Position numbers and translations under genes: made by a program. DNA of 64,000 bases. Source: Streptomyces neyagawaensis. Lineage in GTDB: Bacteria > Actinomycetota > Actinomycetes > Streptomycetales > Streptomycetaceae. Positions 17,522 to 25,677 of the stretch are shown in pieces. The stretch lies in contig NZ_JAMGBG010000074.1 of assembly GCF_023516595.1 (NCBI RefSeq), positions 1-64,000 of the forward strand, given 5' to 3'. Positions within the stretch are counted from its first letter, which is position 1. Every line of letters starts with the position of its first letter. The notes under the pieces are model-generated. The model searched no databases, had not been told where the DNA came from, and saw only the letters and a list, made by a program, of their open reading frames with translations.

Positions 17522-18244
17522 ATGCGATTCACTTCCGAACTGCGCCTCGACGACGGTGTCATCGAACGCGAGTTCCTCCTCGGCGAGATCCCCGGCACCC
17601 TGTGGACGCCCGAGTCCGCCGCGCCGGTCCCGCTGATCCTGACGGCCCACAACAACGGCCTGCCCAAGAGCGATGCCCGGCTGGTGGCCCGGGCGCGGAA
17701 ATCCGCCGCGTACGGCCACGCGGTGGCCACCATCGACGCCGCCGGGTGCGGTGACCGGCCCCGTTCCGCCGCCGACGAGCAGGCCCGCGCCGATCTGCGG
17801 CGGGCGATGCGGGCCGGCGAGCCGGTCGACGAGATCTTCGAGTCGCTCGTCGGCCCGCTGGTCGAGAAAGCGGTCCCGGAGTGGCGGACCGCCCTGGACG
17901 CGCTCCTCGCGCTGCCCGAGATCGGCGGCCCGGTCGGGTATTCGGGGTGGACGGCCCTCGGTATCCGGCTGGCGGTGACCGAGCCGCGCATCGCGGCGGC
18001 CTGCTGTTTCGCCGGGGGCTTTGTGCCCCGCGCCCAGCGCGAGGAAGCCCGGCGGGTCACCGTTCCGCTGCTGCTCCTGCTGCAGTGGGACGACGAGGGG
18101 AATCCCCGGCAGCGGGCCCTGGACATGTTCGACGCCTTCGGCTCCCGGGAGAAGACGCTGCACGCCAACCTGGGCGGGCACACCGGCACCCCGTGGTTCG
18201 AGCTGGACGACAGTAACCGCTTCTTCCGCCGGCACCTGAAGTGA
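17522..18244 (+). CDS. Alpha/beta hydrolase family protein
   Basis: 240 residues, cytoplasmic. It has the alpha/beta-hydrolase core layout: a strand with oxyanion loop (PLILTAHNNGLPKSD), the Asp-rich second strand (HAVATIDAAGCGDRP), the nucleophile-elbow position at GPVGYSGWTALGIRLA (G-x-S-x-W, Ser as candidate nucleophile) and a late LLLLLQWDDEGNP acid and GGHTGTPWFE histidine. It resembles dienelactone-hydrolase/xylan-esterase-like proteins of Streptomyces. Substrate unknown. A mini-ORF and hairpin lie directly upstream. The final codons and stop are duplicated in the 3' flank (period 23 bp). Confidence 0.85.
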   Translation: MRFTSELRLDDGVIEREFLLGEIPGTLWTPESAAPVPLILTAHNNGLPKSDARLVARARKSAAYGHAVATIDAAGCGDRPRSAADEQARADLRRAMRAGEPVDEIFESLVGPLVEKAVPEWRTALDALLALPEIGGPVGYSGWTALGIRLAVTEPRIAAACCFAGGFVPRAQREEARRVTVPLLLLLQWDDEGNPRQRALDMFDAFGSREKTLHANLGGHTGTPWFELDDSNRFFRRHLK

Positions 18245-18276
18245 GGCCGGGCCTGCACCTGAAGTGAAGCCGGGCC
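18232..18276. repeat. 23-bp tandem duplication spanning the hydrolase stop
   Basis: GCACCTGAAGTGAggCCGGGCC (18232-18253) is repeated at 18255-18276 with one substitution. The second copy repeats the last codons and TGA, apparently a recent slippage event outside the reading frame. Confidence 0.8.
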
Positions 18277-18555
18277 CGCCCCGGCCGACGGCGAGCGGCT
18301 CGACACGCCGTTCGCACGGGCGGTCGGGGCGGGCACCGCTGACGGCGGCGGCTGGGGGCCGGCCACGCGCCCGACGCCGCTGACGGCCTCGACGGTGCCG
18401 GCCACCCGCCTGGCGGCACTCCCGTTCCGTACCTTCGGGATGCCCTTCAGGGAGGTGCCCTTTCGGGTGGTGGCTGGAGAGACAATTTCGGCCAAGATCC
18501 GCGGTTCGTAGGGTCGTTGGCGCAGCCAACAGCCACGTGTCACGGGGAGCCCCGC
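18245..18555. other. Intergenic region with secreted-protein promoter
   Basis: No gene is seen. It holds the 23-bp duplication, then GC-rich sequence. At its 3' end are the GACAATTTCGGCCAA/TAGGGT promoter-like element and a GTTGGC-gca-GCCAAC palindrome (18516-18530), about 25 bp before the secreted protein start. Confidence 0.5.
18481..18514 (+). promoter_or_regulatory. Promoter element shared by two secreted-protein genes
   Basis: GACAATTTCGGCCAA (18481-18495), 13 nt, then TAGGGT (18509-18514). The same layout, GACGATTTCGGCCAA-N13-TACGGT, lies on the other strand at 56516-56483. In both cases the word ends 61 nt from the start codon. Seen in sequence; that it is a promoter is inference. Confidence 0.6.
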
Positions 18556-19248
18556 ATGTTCACTTCCACCACAGGTCGTCTGACGTCCGCCGCCGTCGCC
18601 ACGGTGGCCGGTCTCGCCGTCCTCGCGCCCGCAGCCCAGGCCGTGGAGCAGGGTCCGGCCGAACCGATGGCGCCGCGGCTGACCGTCGCCGGGTACACGA
18701 AGTACCTCAAGGCGCAGTCCACGCCGGAGGCGAGGAAGGCGCTGAAGAGGTTCCTGGCGCTCACCAGGGGACAGCAGACCGTCTTCGTGAAGGACCTCCA
18801 GGACCGCCGGATCCACAAGGCGCTCCTCGGCAAGGTGGCGGCCCCGATCGGCAAGCCGGTCAGCATCACCGACCCGTACAACAAGGAGGTCCGGTTCGTC
18901 ACCCAGGCGACCTCCAAGGTCGGCAAGGACAAGGACCGCACCACGACCGTCAGCTTCACCGTGACCCAGGAGATCTTCCGTATCCCGGTCACCAGCGAGA
19001 CGCTCACCATCAGCTACCCGACCGCCGGGCAGGGGCCGAAGAAGGTCACCGGCAAGGCGAAGGTCACCAACGTCAACGCGGCCATCGCCATCAAGGACAA
19101 CCCCCGCGTCGTCGTGAACGGCTCCGAGGCGCAGACCCTCTGGGTCGCGATCCCGCAGGTGAAGTCCTTCGGCAAGCCCGTCCACAAGAAGCAGCACATC
19201 CAGCGCACCGCCCCCGGCTTCCGCGCCCAACTCACCGACCTGGGCTGA
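18556..19248 (+). CDS. Small secreted protein, distant paralog of the 55-56 kb pair
   Basis: 230 residues with a clean signal peptide (MFTSTTGRLTSAAVATVAGL...AAQA). The mature part starts LTVAGYTKYLKAQSTPEARK and contains a helical region (LALTRGQQTVFVKDLQDRRI), then YNKEVRFVTQA and beta-rich segments (TTTVSFTVTQEIFRIPV). These line up with LTVQDYRAFLK, KQQKFVGYLQ and YNKDVRFTGDV in the proteins encoded at 54961-56441, so all three belong to one family, although overall identity looks low. ATG 18556 was chosen over 18517 because GGGGAG precedes it and the signal peptide starts there. No enzyme motif or cysteine is evident. Function unknown. Confidence 0.85.
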   Translation: MFTSTTGRLTSAAVATVAGLAVLAPAAQAVEQGPAEPMAPRLTVAGYTKYLKAQSTPEARKALKRFLALTRGQQTVFVKDLQDRRIHKALLGKVAAPIGKPVSITDPYNKEVRFVTQATSKVGKDKDRTTTVSFTVTQEIFRIPVTSETLTISYPTAGQGPKKVTGKAKVTNVNAAIAIKDNPRVVVNGSEAQTLWVAIPQVKSFGKPVHKKQHIQRTAPGFRAQLTDLG

Positions 19249-19333
19249 CAGACACGGGACGGCGGCCGGCCGGGGGCCGGCACCCCGGCCGGCCGCCAGT
19301 CCCGCCACCCCGGTCGCCCGCCACCCCCGTCCG

Positions 19334-19495
19334 TCACCTCCCGCCGAACCAGTACGCCCCTCCCAGCACCCCGGCGAGGCTCCCGAGCAGGCTGATCAGT
19401 CGGTACGGCGGCCGCTGCACCACCAGGTGCACACCTCCCGCGCGGAACTCCATGAAGGGCGTCGTGGGACGCTCGGTCGAGTGGTGTGATGCCAT
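19334..19495 (-). CDS. Small membrane protein of 53 residues
   Basis: ATG 19495 is preceded by GGAG with 6-nt spacing. The product starts MASHHSTERPTTPFMEFRAG and ends in one predicted membrane helix (LISLLGSLAGVLGGAYWFGG). It is convergent with the secreted protein gene and divergent from the XRE gene. Coding is supported by the ribosome site and hydrophobic C terminus. Function unknown. Confidence 0.65.
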   Translation of the reverse strand: MASHHSTERPTTPFMEFRAGGVHLVVQRPPYRLISLLGSLAGVLGGAYWFGGR

Positions 19496-19575
19496 GTTTC
19501 GCTCCGGTCCGCTCAAGCCGTTGAGTACAGTCCCACCTCACCGGCCGACGGTGATGTTGCGTCAGAGCGCCGGTC

Positions 19576-19600
19576 CACATGCGCGAGACGGGCGCATGTG
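19576..19600. promoter_or_regulatory. Perfect 9-bp inverted repeat before the XRE gene
   Basis: CACATGCGC (19576-19584) and GCGCATGTG (19592-19600) with a 7-bp spacer lie 26 bp upstream of the regulator's likely start. This is a good candidate autoregulatory operator for the XRE protein. Confidence 0.55.
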
Positions 19601-19626
19601 CGTGACCGGGAAACTTGGGGGTGCCG

Positions 19627-20889
19627 GTGGTCCGCGAGCTGAACGCGGGGCGGGCGAAGCGGGGCCCTGACGGGCTCGCCGTCCTGGACCATCTGCCCGA
19701 AGGCCCCCGCCGTGCGCTGGTTGCGCGCCTGCGCATGTTGCGTGAGGCGTCCGGCCTGACCAACGAGGAGCTGGTGGAACGGCTCTCGAAGGAGGGCGTG
19801 ACCCTCAGCGCCTCACGCCTGTCGAAGTTCCTCAACGGCCACGAGGTGCCCAGCCGCGCCCAGGTGACGGTGTTGCACCGGCTGTGCGACGCCGCCGCCG
19901 GCGGCGAGTCCGCGCCGGAGGCCGTCAAGGAGACCCAACGGCTCCTGTACGCCGTGCTCGACGCCGAACGGAGCGCGAAGCCCTTACGCGCGAAGGAGTT
20001 CGACCTGGCGGAGACGCGGGAGCAGCTGGAGCAACTGCGGGTGCGGACCGCCGCCGATCTCAGCGCCATGCGGGACGAACTGGAGCGGGAACGGACCCTG
20101 CGCCGCCAAGCCGAGGAGGCCCTCGGACGGCTGGTCACCGCCGCCGGCGACCACGCGCGGGAGATCGGTGAGATCGCGGCGGAGCGCGACGCCGCCCGGC
20201 AGCGGATCGTCGAACTGGAGGAGCAGATCAGGCAGCACGAGGCGATGCTGCGGCTGCACGACGACGATGCCCGCCACCTGGACGAGATGGCGGCGGCGAC
20301 GGCCCGAGAGCTCGTCCGGTACGGCTCCCCCGAGCCGGTGGAGGTTCCGGAGCACACCCCTGACCCGACCGTCCGCGTGAAGGAACTCGTCGCGCTGGTG
20401 GAGCGGCTGCGCGACGAGGACCGCGACGAGGAGGCGGACCAGGCACTGCGCCGGGTCTGCGAGGAGACACCCGACCTGGTGCCGGATCTCTGGCAGGCGT
20501 TCCGCACGGAGAACCGCCGGCTCGACGCAGAGCGGCTGCTCGTCCTTACGTCGATGCGCTGCGACGGGATCACGCTCTGCAAGCTGTGGCGGACCCGGCG
20601 GTTCGGGTTCGAGGTCCACGACGTTCTGATGCGCGAGCGGTGGGTCGACGACCTCGTCCCCGTCATCGCCTCGCACACCCCGTTCGACGAACTCAGTCGG
20701 TTCGTGAAGGCCTGCCGGGAACGGGACGAGTCCGACGCGCTGGGCATCCTGGCCCGCAGCTGCAGACCGCGGCCTTTCAGCGAGGTATCGGCACTTCGCG
20801 CGGCCGGGCTGCCGATCCGGTGGTCCTTGTACTGGCGCTTGCGGGCCGTCGTCCACGGGCGGGAGACGGAGCATGAGCGCATACTCTGA
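19627..20889 (+). CDS. XRE-family HTH protein with long coiled coil
   Basis: About 420 residues. An N-terminal helix-turn-helix (RALVARLRMLREASGLTNEE; SASRLSKFLNGHEVPSRAQV) is followed by ~150 residues of heptad-rich coiled coil (TREQLEQLRVRTAADLSAMR ... IVELEEQIRQHEAMLRLHDD). The C-terminal helical region has TPR-like spacing (LVALVERLRDEDRDEEADQA; SHTPFDELSRFVKACRERDE). Streptomyces has many such large XRE proteins. GTG 19627 was chosen for the GGGGG ribosome site 5 nt upstream; TTG 19615 and GTG 19621 are in-frame alternatives. A perfect inverted repeat lies just upstream. Target genes unknown. Confidence 0.85.
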   Translation: MVRELNAGRAKRGPDGLAVLDHLPEGPRRALVARLRMLREASGLTNEELVERLSKEGVTLSASRLSKFLNGHEVPSRAQVTVLHRLCDAAAGGESAPEAVKETQRLLYAVLDAERSAKPLRAKEFDLAETREQLEQLRVRTAADLSAMRDELERERTLRRQAEEALGRLVTAAGDHAREIGEIAAERDAARQRIVELEEQIRQHEAMLRLHDDDARHLDEMAAATARELVRYGSPEPVEVPEHTPDPTVRVKELVALVERLRDEDRDEEADQALRRVCEETPDLVPDLWQAFRTENRRLDAERLLVLTSMRCDGITLCKLWRTRRFGFEVHDVLMRERWVDDLVPVIASHTPFDELSRFVKACRERDESDALGILARSCRPRPFSEVSALRAAGLPIRWSLYWRLRAVVHGRETEHERIL

Positions 20890-20897
20890 CCGGCGCC

Positions 20898-20903
20898 TAT
20901 CTT
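20898..20903 (+). promoter_or_regulatory. -10-like hexamer for a leaderless TOBE transcript
   Basis: TATCTT ends 6 nt before the ATG at 20910 and no ribosome site is present between, the arrangement typical of leaderless Streptomyces mRNAs. A convincing -35 is not visible. Confidence 0.35.
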
Positions 20904-20909
20904 GACCCC

Positions 20910-21305
20910 ATGCAGTCCTACACGATCGGTCAGGCCGCGCGGTTGCTCGGGGTGAGCCCGGACACCGCGCGGCGGTGGGCGGACGCGGGCCGGGTCGCGA
21001 CCCGGCGCGACGACAGCGGGCGTCGGCTCATCGACGGCCGGGACCTCGCGGCGTTCTCCGTGGAACTGGCCGCGGCCGACGCCGCCGAGGACGACGTCCC
21101 CTACACCTCGGCCCGCAACGCGTTCCCCGGCATCGTCACCGCCGTCAAGCTCGGTGACGTGGCCGCGCAGGTGGAGATCCAGGCCGGCCCCCACCGCCTG
21201 GTCTCCCTCCTGACCCGGGAGGCCGTGGAGGAGCTGGGCCTGGAGGTCGGCATGGAGGCCACCGCCCGCGTGAAGTCCACGAACGTCCACATCGACCGGA
21301 CCTGA
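20910..21305 (+). CDS. HTH plus TOBE (Mop-like) molybdate-binding protein
   Basis: 131 residues. The first ~55 form a MerR/excisionase-type helix-turn-helix (TIGQAARLLGVSPDTARRWA; RRLIDGRDLAAFS). The last ~70 form a TOBE/Mop domain (SARNAFPGIVTAVKLGDVAA; SLLTREAVEELGLEVGMEAT; ARVKSTNVHIDR), which binds molybdate or tungstate oxyanions. Such fusions act as small oxyanion sensors or storage proteins and often sit near modABC, but no transporter gene is present here. It begins 20 bp after the XRE gene. Confidence 0.9.
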   Translation: MQSYTIGQAARLLGVSPDTARRWADAGRVATRRDDSGRRLIDGRDLAAFSVELAAADAAEDDVPYTSARNAFPGIVTAVKLGDVAAQVEIQAGPHRLVSLLTREAVEELGLEVGMEATARVKSTNVHIDRT

Positions 21306-21314
21306 GCCGGGAGA

Positions 21315-22157
21315 TCAGGGCCGTTCGAAGAACTGGAGCAGACCGCCCGCACAGAAACAGAGCGCGCCGGCGAGGGTGCCTGCGTTGGCGATGTCGGCGT
21401 TGACCAGGCTGCCGGTGGCCGGGCGGGTGTAGGCGGCGACCGCCGAGACCATGAAGAGGAGGGATCCGAGCTGGTTCACGGCGACGATCCACCAGCCGAG
21501 GTCGCGCGGCAGCAGGCGTGGCCGGCCATGGCAGACCTCGACGAGGGCGAGATGGCCGGAGATCAGGAAGAGCAGGCAGCCGATCACGTCGGGCGTCCAG
21601 ATCAGCCGGTTGATCTGCTGCGTGGTCAGCCCCTGGAGGAAGGAGTCGAGCAGGTTGACGCCGAACACCAGGGTGCCGCTGAACAGGACGAACGTGCTCA
21701 ACCAGTCGGCCCGCCCCGGCTCGTAGCTCCACCATCGCCAGTGCCGGGTGACCAGGGCGCCTTCGCCCCCGGGCACGTGGCGGGGCGCGTTGACCACCTG
21801 GAGCAGGGACACATAGCCGCCCGTGGTGAAACAGAGCCCGCCGACGAGGTAGATCGACGCGCAGGTGGTGGCGTCGCGGGAGCTGAACTGGGCGACGGCG
21901 GCACCCGCGGCGAACAGCGCCCCGCCGAGGACGAAGGCAGTGGCGGCGAGCGCGTTGAGCCTGCGCAGCCGGGCGACGGAGGTGCTGTCGGCGCTGGCCC
22001 GGTGGGCGGCGTCCGCTCCGGGCGATCGGACGGTAATGAGGCCGCGGCGGCGGGCGAGACGGGACTCCCAGACGGCGGTACCGCCGCCGGGCGGCTGCCA
22101 GGTGAGCCGCGTGACGAACGGTCCGGCGCCCTCGGCGTGCTGCTCGGGCCGTCTCAT
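21315..22157 (-). CDS. Polytopic membrane protein of unknown function
   Basis: 280 residues. A basic ~65-residue cytoplasmic N terminus is followed by six to seven hydrophobic helices (LNALAATAFVLGGALFAAGA; IYLVGGLCFTTGGYVSLLQV; TFVLFSGTLVFGVNLLDSFL; VIGCLLFLISGHLALVEV; NQLGSLLFMVSAVAAYTRPA; NAGTLAGALCFCAGGLLQFF). The repeated helix-pair pattern resembles YrhK-type membrane proteins, but I cannot assign a family. It is convergent with the TOBE gene. Confidence 0.8.
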   Translation of the reverse strand: MRRPEQHAEGAGPFVTRLTWQPPGGGTAVWESRLARRRGLITVRSPGADAAHRASADSTSVARLRRLNALAATAFVLGGALFAAGAAVAQFSSRDATTCASIYLVGGLCFTTGGYVSLLQVVNAPRHVPGGEGALVTRHWRWWSYEPGRADWLSTFVLFSGTLVFGVNLLDSFLQGLTTQQINRLIWTPDVIGCLLFLISGHLALVEVCHGRPRLLPRDLGWWIVAVNQLGSLLFMVSAVAAYTRPATGSLVNADIANAGTLAGALCFCAGGLLQFFERP

Positions 22158-22430
22158 ACGGGCGGGGCGGCGGCGAGGCCGCCCTGTTCCACGGGTCCGT
22201 CCAGGGAGCGTCTCCGCGTCACTCCCTGCCAGGGGCTGCCCCCCGCTTCTCTCATGGCGTCTCCCCGAGTCACCGCGGATGGGGCGCCGTCGGCCACGGG
22301 CCCCTGAACCGTCATCGACTCTGCCAGAGCCGGGGGGAGGCGGCCCGCCGTCGGAGCGCCCGCTGGTCCGATCAGCGGATGGCCGGGCGTCGAGGCTGAA
22401 GCCGCCGCCGGGGCGATCCGCCCGGTGGGG

Positions 22431-22922
22431 CTACGCGCGGGCCGCCAGGTCGAACCAGACCGCCTTGCCGTCGGGGTGGACCAGGCCGCCGCCGTAGGGG
22501 AGGGCGGCGGCCGTGCCCCATTGGCCCTCGGTGAGGGCGTCCACGAGGTAGAGGCCGCGGCCGCCCTCCTCCCAGCCCTCGGAGGTCAGGTCCCGCATGA
22601 CCGGGGGGCTCTCGTCACCGTCGTAGACGATCACCCGGACCCGCCAGGTCTCCACCGCCAGCCACAGAACCGATCCTCCGCCTTTGGCGTGCACACACGC
22701 GTTCGTGACCAGTTCGGAGGTGCACAGGGTGGCCGCGTCGACGAGGTCGTCCAGGCCGAGGGCGCGCAGCACCGTGGCGACGAAGTCGCGGGCGATGAGG
22801 GGCGAGGTTTCCAGGGGCGGACAGAACAGGGTGTACGTCGTCGCCGTGGGTGAGACCCAGGGGGTGGGGGACGGGGTGCGGGGAGAGGGGACGGCGGGGA
22901 GGTTCGGGGCGGTATCGGGCAT
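22431..22922 (-). CDS. ATP-binding anti-sigma/regulatory protein (HATPase_c_2)
   Basis: 163 residues. A Pro/Thr-rich N terminus precedes a GHKL ATPase fold with N box (ELVTNACVHAKGGG), G1 region (VYDGDESPP) and G2 loop (GGRGLYLVDAL). This is the RsbW/SpoIIAB-like group expanded in Streptomyces, whose members bind sigma or anti-anti-sigma factors. No matching STAS protein is adjacent. ATG 22922 is used (GGAG 10 nt upstream); the frame is open further upstream but without a homologous look. Confidence 0.88.
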   Translation of the reverse strand: MPDTAPNLPAVPSPRTPSPTPWVSPTATTYTLFCPPLETSPLIARDFVATVLRALGLDDLVDAATLCTSELVTNACVHAKGGGSVLWLAVETWRVRVIVYDGDESPPVMRDLTSEGWEEGGRGLYLVDALTEGQWGTAAALPYGGGLVHPDGKAVWFDLAARA

Positions 22923-23334
22923 GGCTGACCAACTCCATTGCGACGAGAAGGGATGGGGTGGGTCCCTACCGCGTCTGGCTCCTCCTCGGGTGTCGACGGC
23001 CCGGGGCGCTTTCAACTGGCGGTACTCAGGGGTTAATTGCCGAACGGTTGCGCTTTGTACATCAGTTGAGCACTCTCCGTGAGCGCAGGAATGACCGTAG
23101 TCGGCATATTTGCACCGCCGCAATGGGGTCGCGGGAAGTACTACGAAAGCGCGTCGCCGGGGCGTGCCGAGCCAGGGCCCCGGGAGGTGAGCGGAGCGCC
23201 TGCTCACCGGGGAGGGGGACGGGCACAGGCTCGGACATGCCCCGTGTGAGGATGGACGGCGGGCGCTCGCCGGGTATACGGGGGCGGGGGGCCCGTACGG
23301 GGAGCAGCGGGGCACACGGGGAACGGGGACGGGC
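22923..23334. other. 412-bp divergent promoter region
   Basis: No gene is supported. The stretch 23020-23130 is less GC-rich than its surroundings and must carry promoters for the ATPase gene (left) and the transglutaminase-like gene (right). I see no convincing palindrome. Confidence 0.5.
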
Positions 23335-24102
23335 ATGACCAGTCGGTTGCTCATGGCGTACGGCGCGCGGGAGAGGCGGGCCGGGGCGGCGGTTCCGGGC
23401 GCGAACGACGTCCGCGGATCCACCCGGGCCACGCCCATCCTGGACCACGACGACCCGCTGGTGCAGGCGATCGCGGGCCGGGTGGTGAGCGAGGCGACCC
23501 CGCTGGAGGCGCTGCGCGCCGCGCACCGGATCATCGCGCGGGACGTGCGGCCCGTGTACTCGGTCGAGGACCGGCGACGGGTGTCCCGGACCCTGCGGCT
23601 GGGGCGCGGCTCGTGCAGTCAGCGGATGGCGGCGCTGGAGGCGGTCGCTCGTGCGGTCCGGGTGCGGACGCGGGTCCGCGGGCTGCTCGTCGACGGCGCG
23701 TTCTGGTATCCGCGCTTCCCGCGGCTGAAGCCGTTCGTGCCGGCGCAGGTTCTGCTGGCCTGGCCGGAGTTCCGGATCGACGGCGCGTGGCTGCCGGTCG
23801 GCGAACTGTTCACAGGACCCGCCGCGGGCCGCCACTACGCCAACGCCGGCGGGGAGACCCTCTTCGACGCGGTGGCCCGCACCGGCATCGACTGGGACGG
23901 TGGTTCCCCGGCCGAGGTGAGCGCCTGTGCCGCCGACGGGGGCTCCTGCGACCTGTCCGCCCAACTCGTCGCGGACCTGGGCCACTTCGACGACCGCGAC
24001 ACCCTCTTCGACCGCCACGGCCAGACCCTCTGCCGGACGGCCCGCACCCTGACCGAGCCCGTCCTCGGCCGCTGGACCCCGGCCACCCGCACCCCGGCCT
24101 GA
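23335..24102 (+). CDS. Transglutaminase-like domain protein
   Basis: 255 residues, no signal peptide. A helical segment (PLVQAIAGRVVSEATPLEAL) leads into LRLGRGSCSQRMAALEAVAR, where Cys in a G-x-C-S context matches the catalytic Cys of papain-like transglutaminase-fold proteins. GAFWYPRFPRL and VLLAWPEFRIDGAWLPVGEL then provide the usual His/Asp-bearing strands in degenerate form. It could be a protease or a non-catalytic relative; substrate unknown. Divergent from the anti-sigma-type ATPase gene. Confidence 0.8.
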   Translation: MTSRLLMAYGARERRAGAAVPGANDVRGSTRATPILDHDDPLVQAIAGRVVSEATPLEALRAAHRIIARDVRPVYSVEDRRRVSRTLRLGRGSCSQRMAALEAVARAVRVRTRVRGLLVDGAFWYPRFPRLKPFVPAQVLLAWPEFRIDGAWLPVGELFTGPAAGRHYANAGGETLFDAVARTGIDWDGGSPAEVSACAADGGSCDLSAQLVADLGHFDDRDTLFDRHGQTLCRTARTLTEPVLGRWTPATRTPA

Positions 24103-24175
24103 CGCCCCGCCCCGCCCCGACAGTCGCGCTCACTGCCCATCCACCGCCCCACCCATCCACCGCCCGGCCGGTCCG

Positions 24176-25666
24176 TCAGGCGTCGGCTCCCCGCACCGTG
24201 AAGCCGATCACGAGCCCCCCGCCCGCCCGCCGGAAGGCGAACGGGGTGCCGCCATGGGCGGCTGCCACCGCGCGGACGATGGACAGGCCGAGGCCGGAGC
24301 CGGGGAGGCTGCGGGCGTCGGCGGCACGGTAGAAGCGGTCAAAGATGCGTTCGAGGTCGCAGTCGGCGACGCCGGGCCCCCGGTCCAGGACCTCCACCCG
24401 GACCACGTCGGGCCCGTCGCCCTGGCCCACGTCGTCGAGGTCGACGAGGTCACCGCCGCCCCGTGCCGGCCCCCGAGCGACCACCACCTCGATCGCCCCG
24501 GTCCCGGCGCGGTCGAACTTCGCCGCGTTCTCCACCAGGTTGGACACGGCCCGCTGCAACGCCCCCGCCCGCCCCTCGACGGTCGTGTCGCCCTCCACCC
24601 GTACGGCGACCTCCCGGCCGGTCCGCCGCCGCGTGGTCGCCGCGACGTCCTCGGCGATGTCGGCGAGGAGAACCCGCTGCACGGGCTCGGTGCTCGACTG
24701 CCCGGCGGCGAGGTCCACCAGCTCGTTGACGAGGTCGGTCAGTTCGCGGGCCTCCTGGGCGAGGTCGTCGACCAGTTCCTCCCGCACCCGGGCGGGCAGT
24801 TCGTCGATGCGCCGCAGCAGCGAGATGTTCGTCCGCAGGGAGGTCAGCGGGGTCCGCAGCTCGTGCCCCGCGTCCTGCACCAGCCGCCGCTGGTCCTCCT
24901 CCGACTGGGCCAGCCGCACCAGCATCCGGTCGAAGGACCGCCCGAGGCGCCCCACCTCGTCACGACCCGCCACCGGCACCTGGATCCCCAGGTGCCCCGT
25001 CCTGGCCACGTCCTCCGCCGCCCCGGCCAGCTGCACCAGCCGCCGGGTCTGCCGCCGCGCCAGCCACCAGCCGAACAGCCCCGCCGAGACGACGACACCC
25101 GACACGAACAGCAGGGTCCGCTGCTGCAACTCCCGCAGCAGGTCCTCCGTGTCACTGAACTCCTGGGCCACCTGCACGGCCCCACGCCCGCCACCGAGCG
25201 CGACGGTCGCCACCCGGTACCGGCCGCCGCCCACCTCGACCTCGCCGTGCTCGACCATCGTCCCGGCGAACCTCGCGCCCGCGGTCCGGCGGTCGGCCGG
25301 TCGGACGGGCAGACCGGGGTCGCCCTTGTCGAGTACCTGCCCCTCGGGGCCGAGCACCTGGACGTCCGTACGGCCGGAGCGGATCAGGTCGTCGCGGGGG
25401 CCGCCGCTGTCCGAGGGCGCGAAGTCCTCGGGCCCCAGCCGCTCCTGCTCCACCAGCTCCCGCAGATCGCGGACCACCTCGGCGAACACCGTCTGCTGGT
25501 CCACCCGCACCAGCCGCGCCGCCGCGCTGTAGCTGAGGATCCCGACGAGCACGGTGACGACACACGCCACCGCCACGAACGACATGGTGAACGTCGCCCG
25601 CAGCGACGGCACCGGACGCAGCCGGGCCGGCACCCGCGACAGCAGCCGGACGAGACGCGGTGGCAC
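24176..25666 (-). CDS. Sensor histidine kinase, MprB-like
   Basis: 496 residues. TM1 is near residue 28 (MSFVAVACVVTVLVGILSYS), followed by an extracytoplasmic sensor region of ~130 residues. TM2 (LLFVSGVVVSAGLFGWWLA) leads into a HAMP linker (RRLVQLAGAAEDVARTG). The H box is DAGHELRTPLTSLRTNISLL, the N box SNLVENAAKFDRA, and the G boxes DRGPGVADCDLE and GSGLGLSIVRAVAAAHGG. GTG 25666 starts 11 bp after the response regulator stop, so the two form one operon, with which it presumably forms a phosphorelay. Stimulus unknown. Confidence 0.94.
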   Translation of the reverse strand: MPPRLVRLLSRVPARLRPVPSLRATFTMSFVAVACVVTVLVGILSYSAAARLVRVDQQTVFAEVVRDLRELVEQERLGPEDFAPSDSGGPRDDLIRSGRTDVQVLGPEGQVLDKGDPGLPVRPADRRTAGARFAGTMVEHGEVEVGGGRYRVATVALGGGRGAVQVAQEFSDTEDLLRELQQRTLLFVSGVVVSAGLFGWWLARRQTRRLVQLAGAAEDVARTGHLGIQVPVAGRDEVGRLGRSFDRMLVRLAQSEEDQRRLVQDAGHELRTPLTSLRTNISLLRRIDELPARVREELVDDLAQEARELTDLVNELVDLAAGQSSTEPVQRVLLADIAEDVAATTRRRTGREVAVRVEGDTTVEGRAGALQRAVSNLVENAAKFDRAGTGAIEVVVARGPARGGGDLVDLDDVGQGDGPDVVRVEVLDRGPGVADCDLERIFDRFYRAADARSLPGSGLGLSIVRAVAAAHGGTPFAFRRAGGGLVIGFTVRGADA

Positions 25667-25677
25667 CGCCCGCCGCC

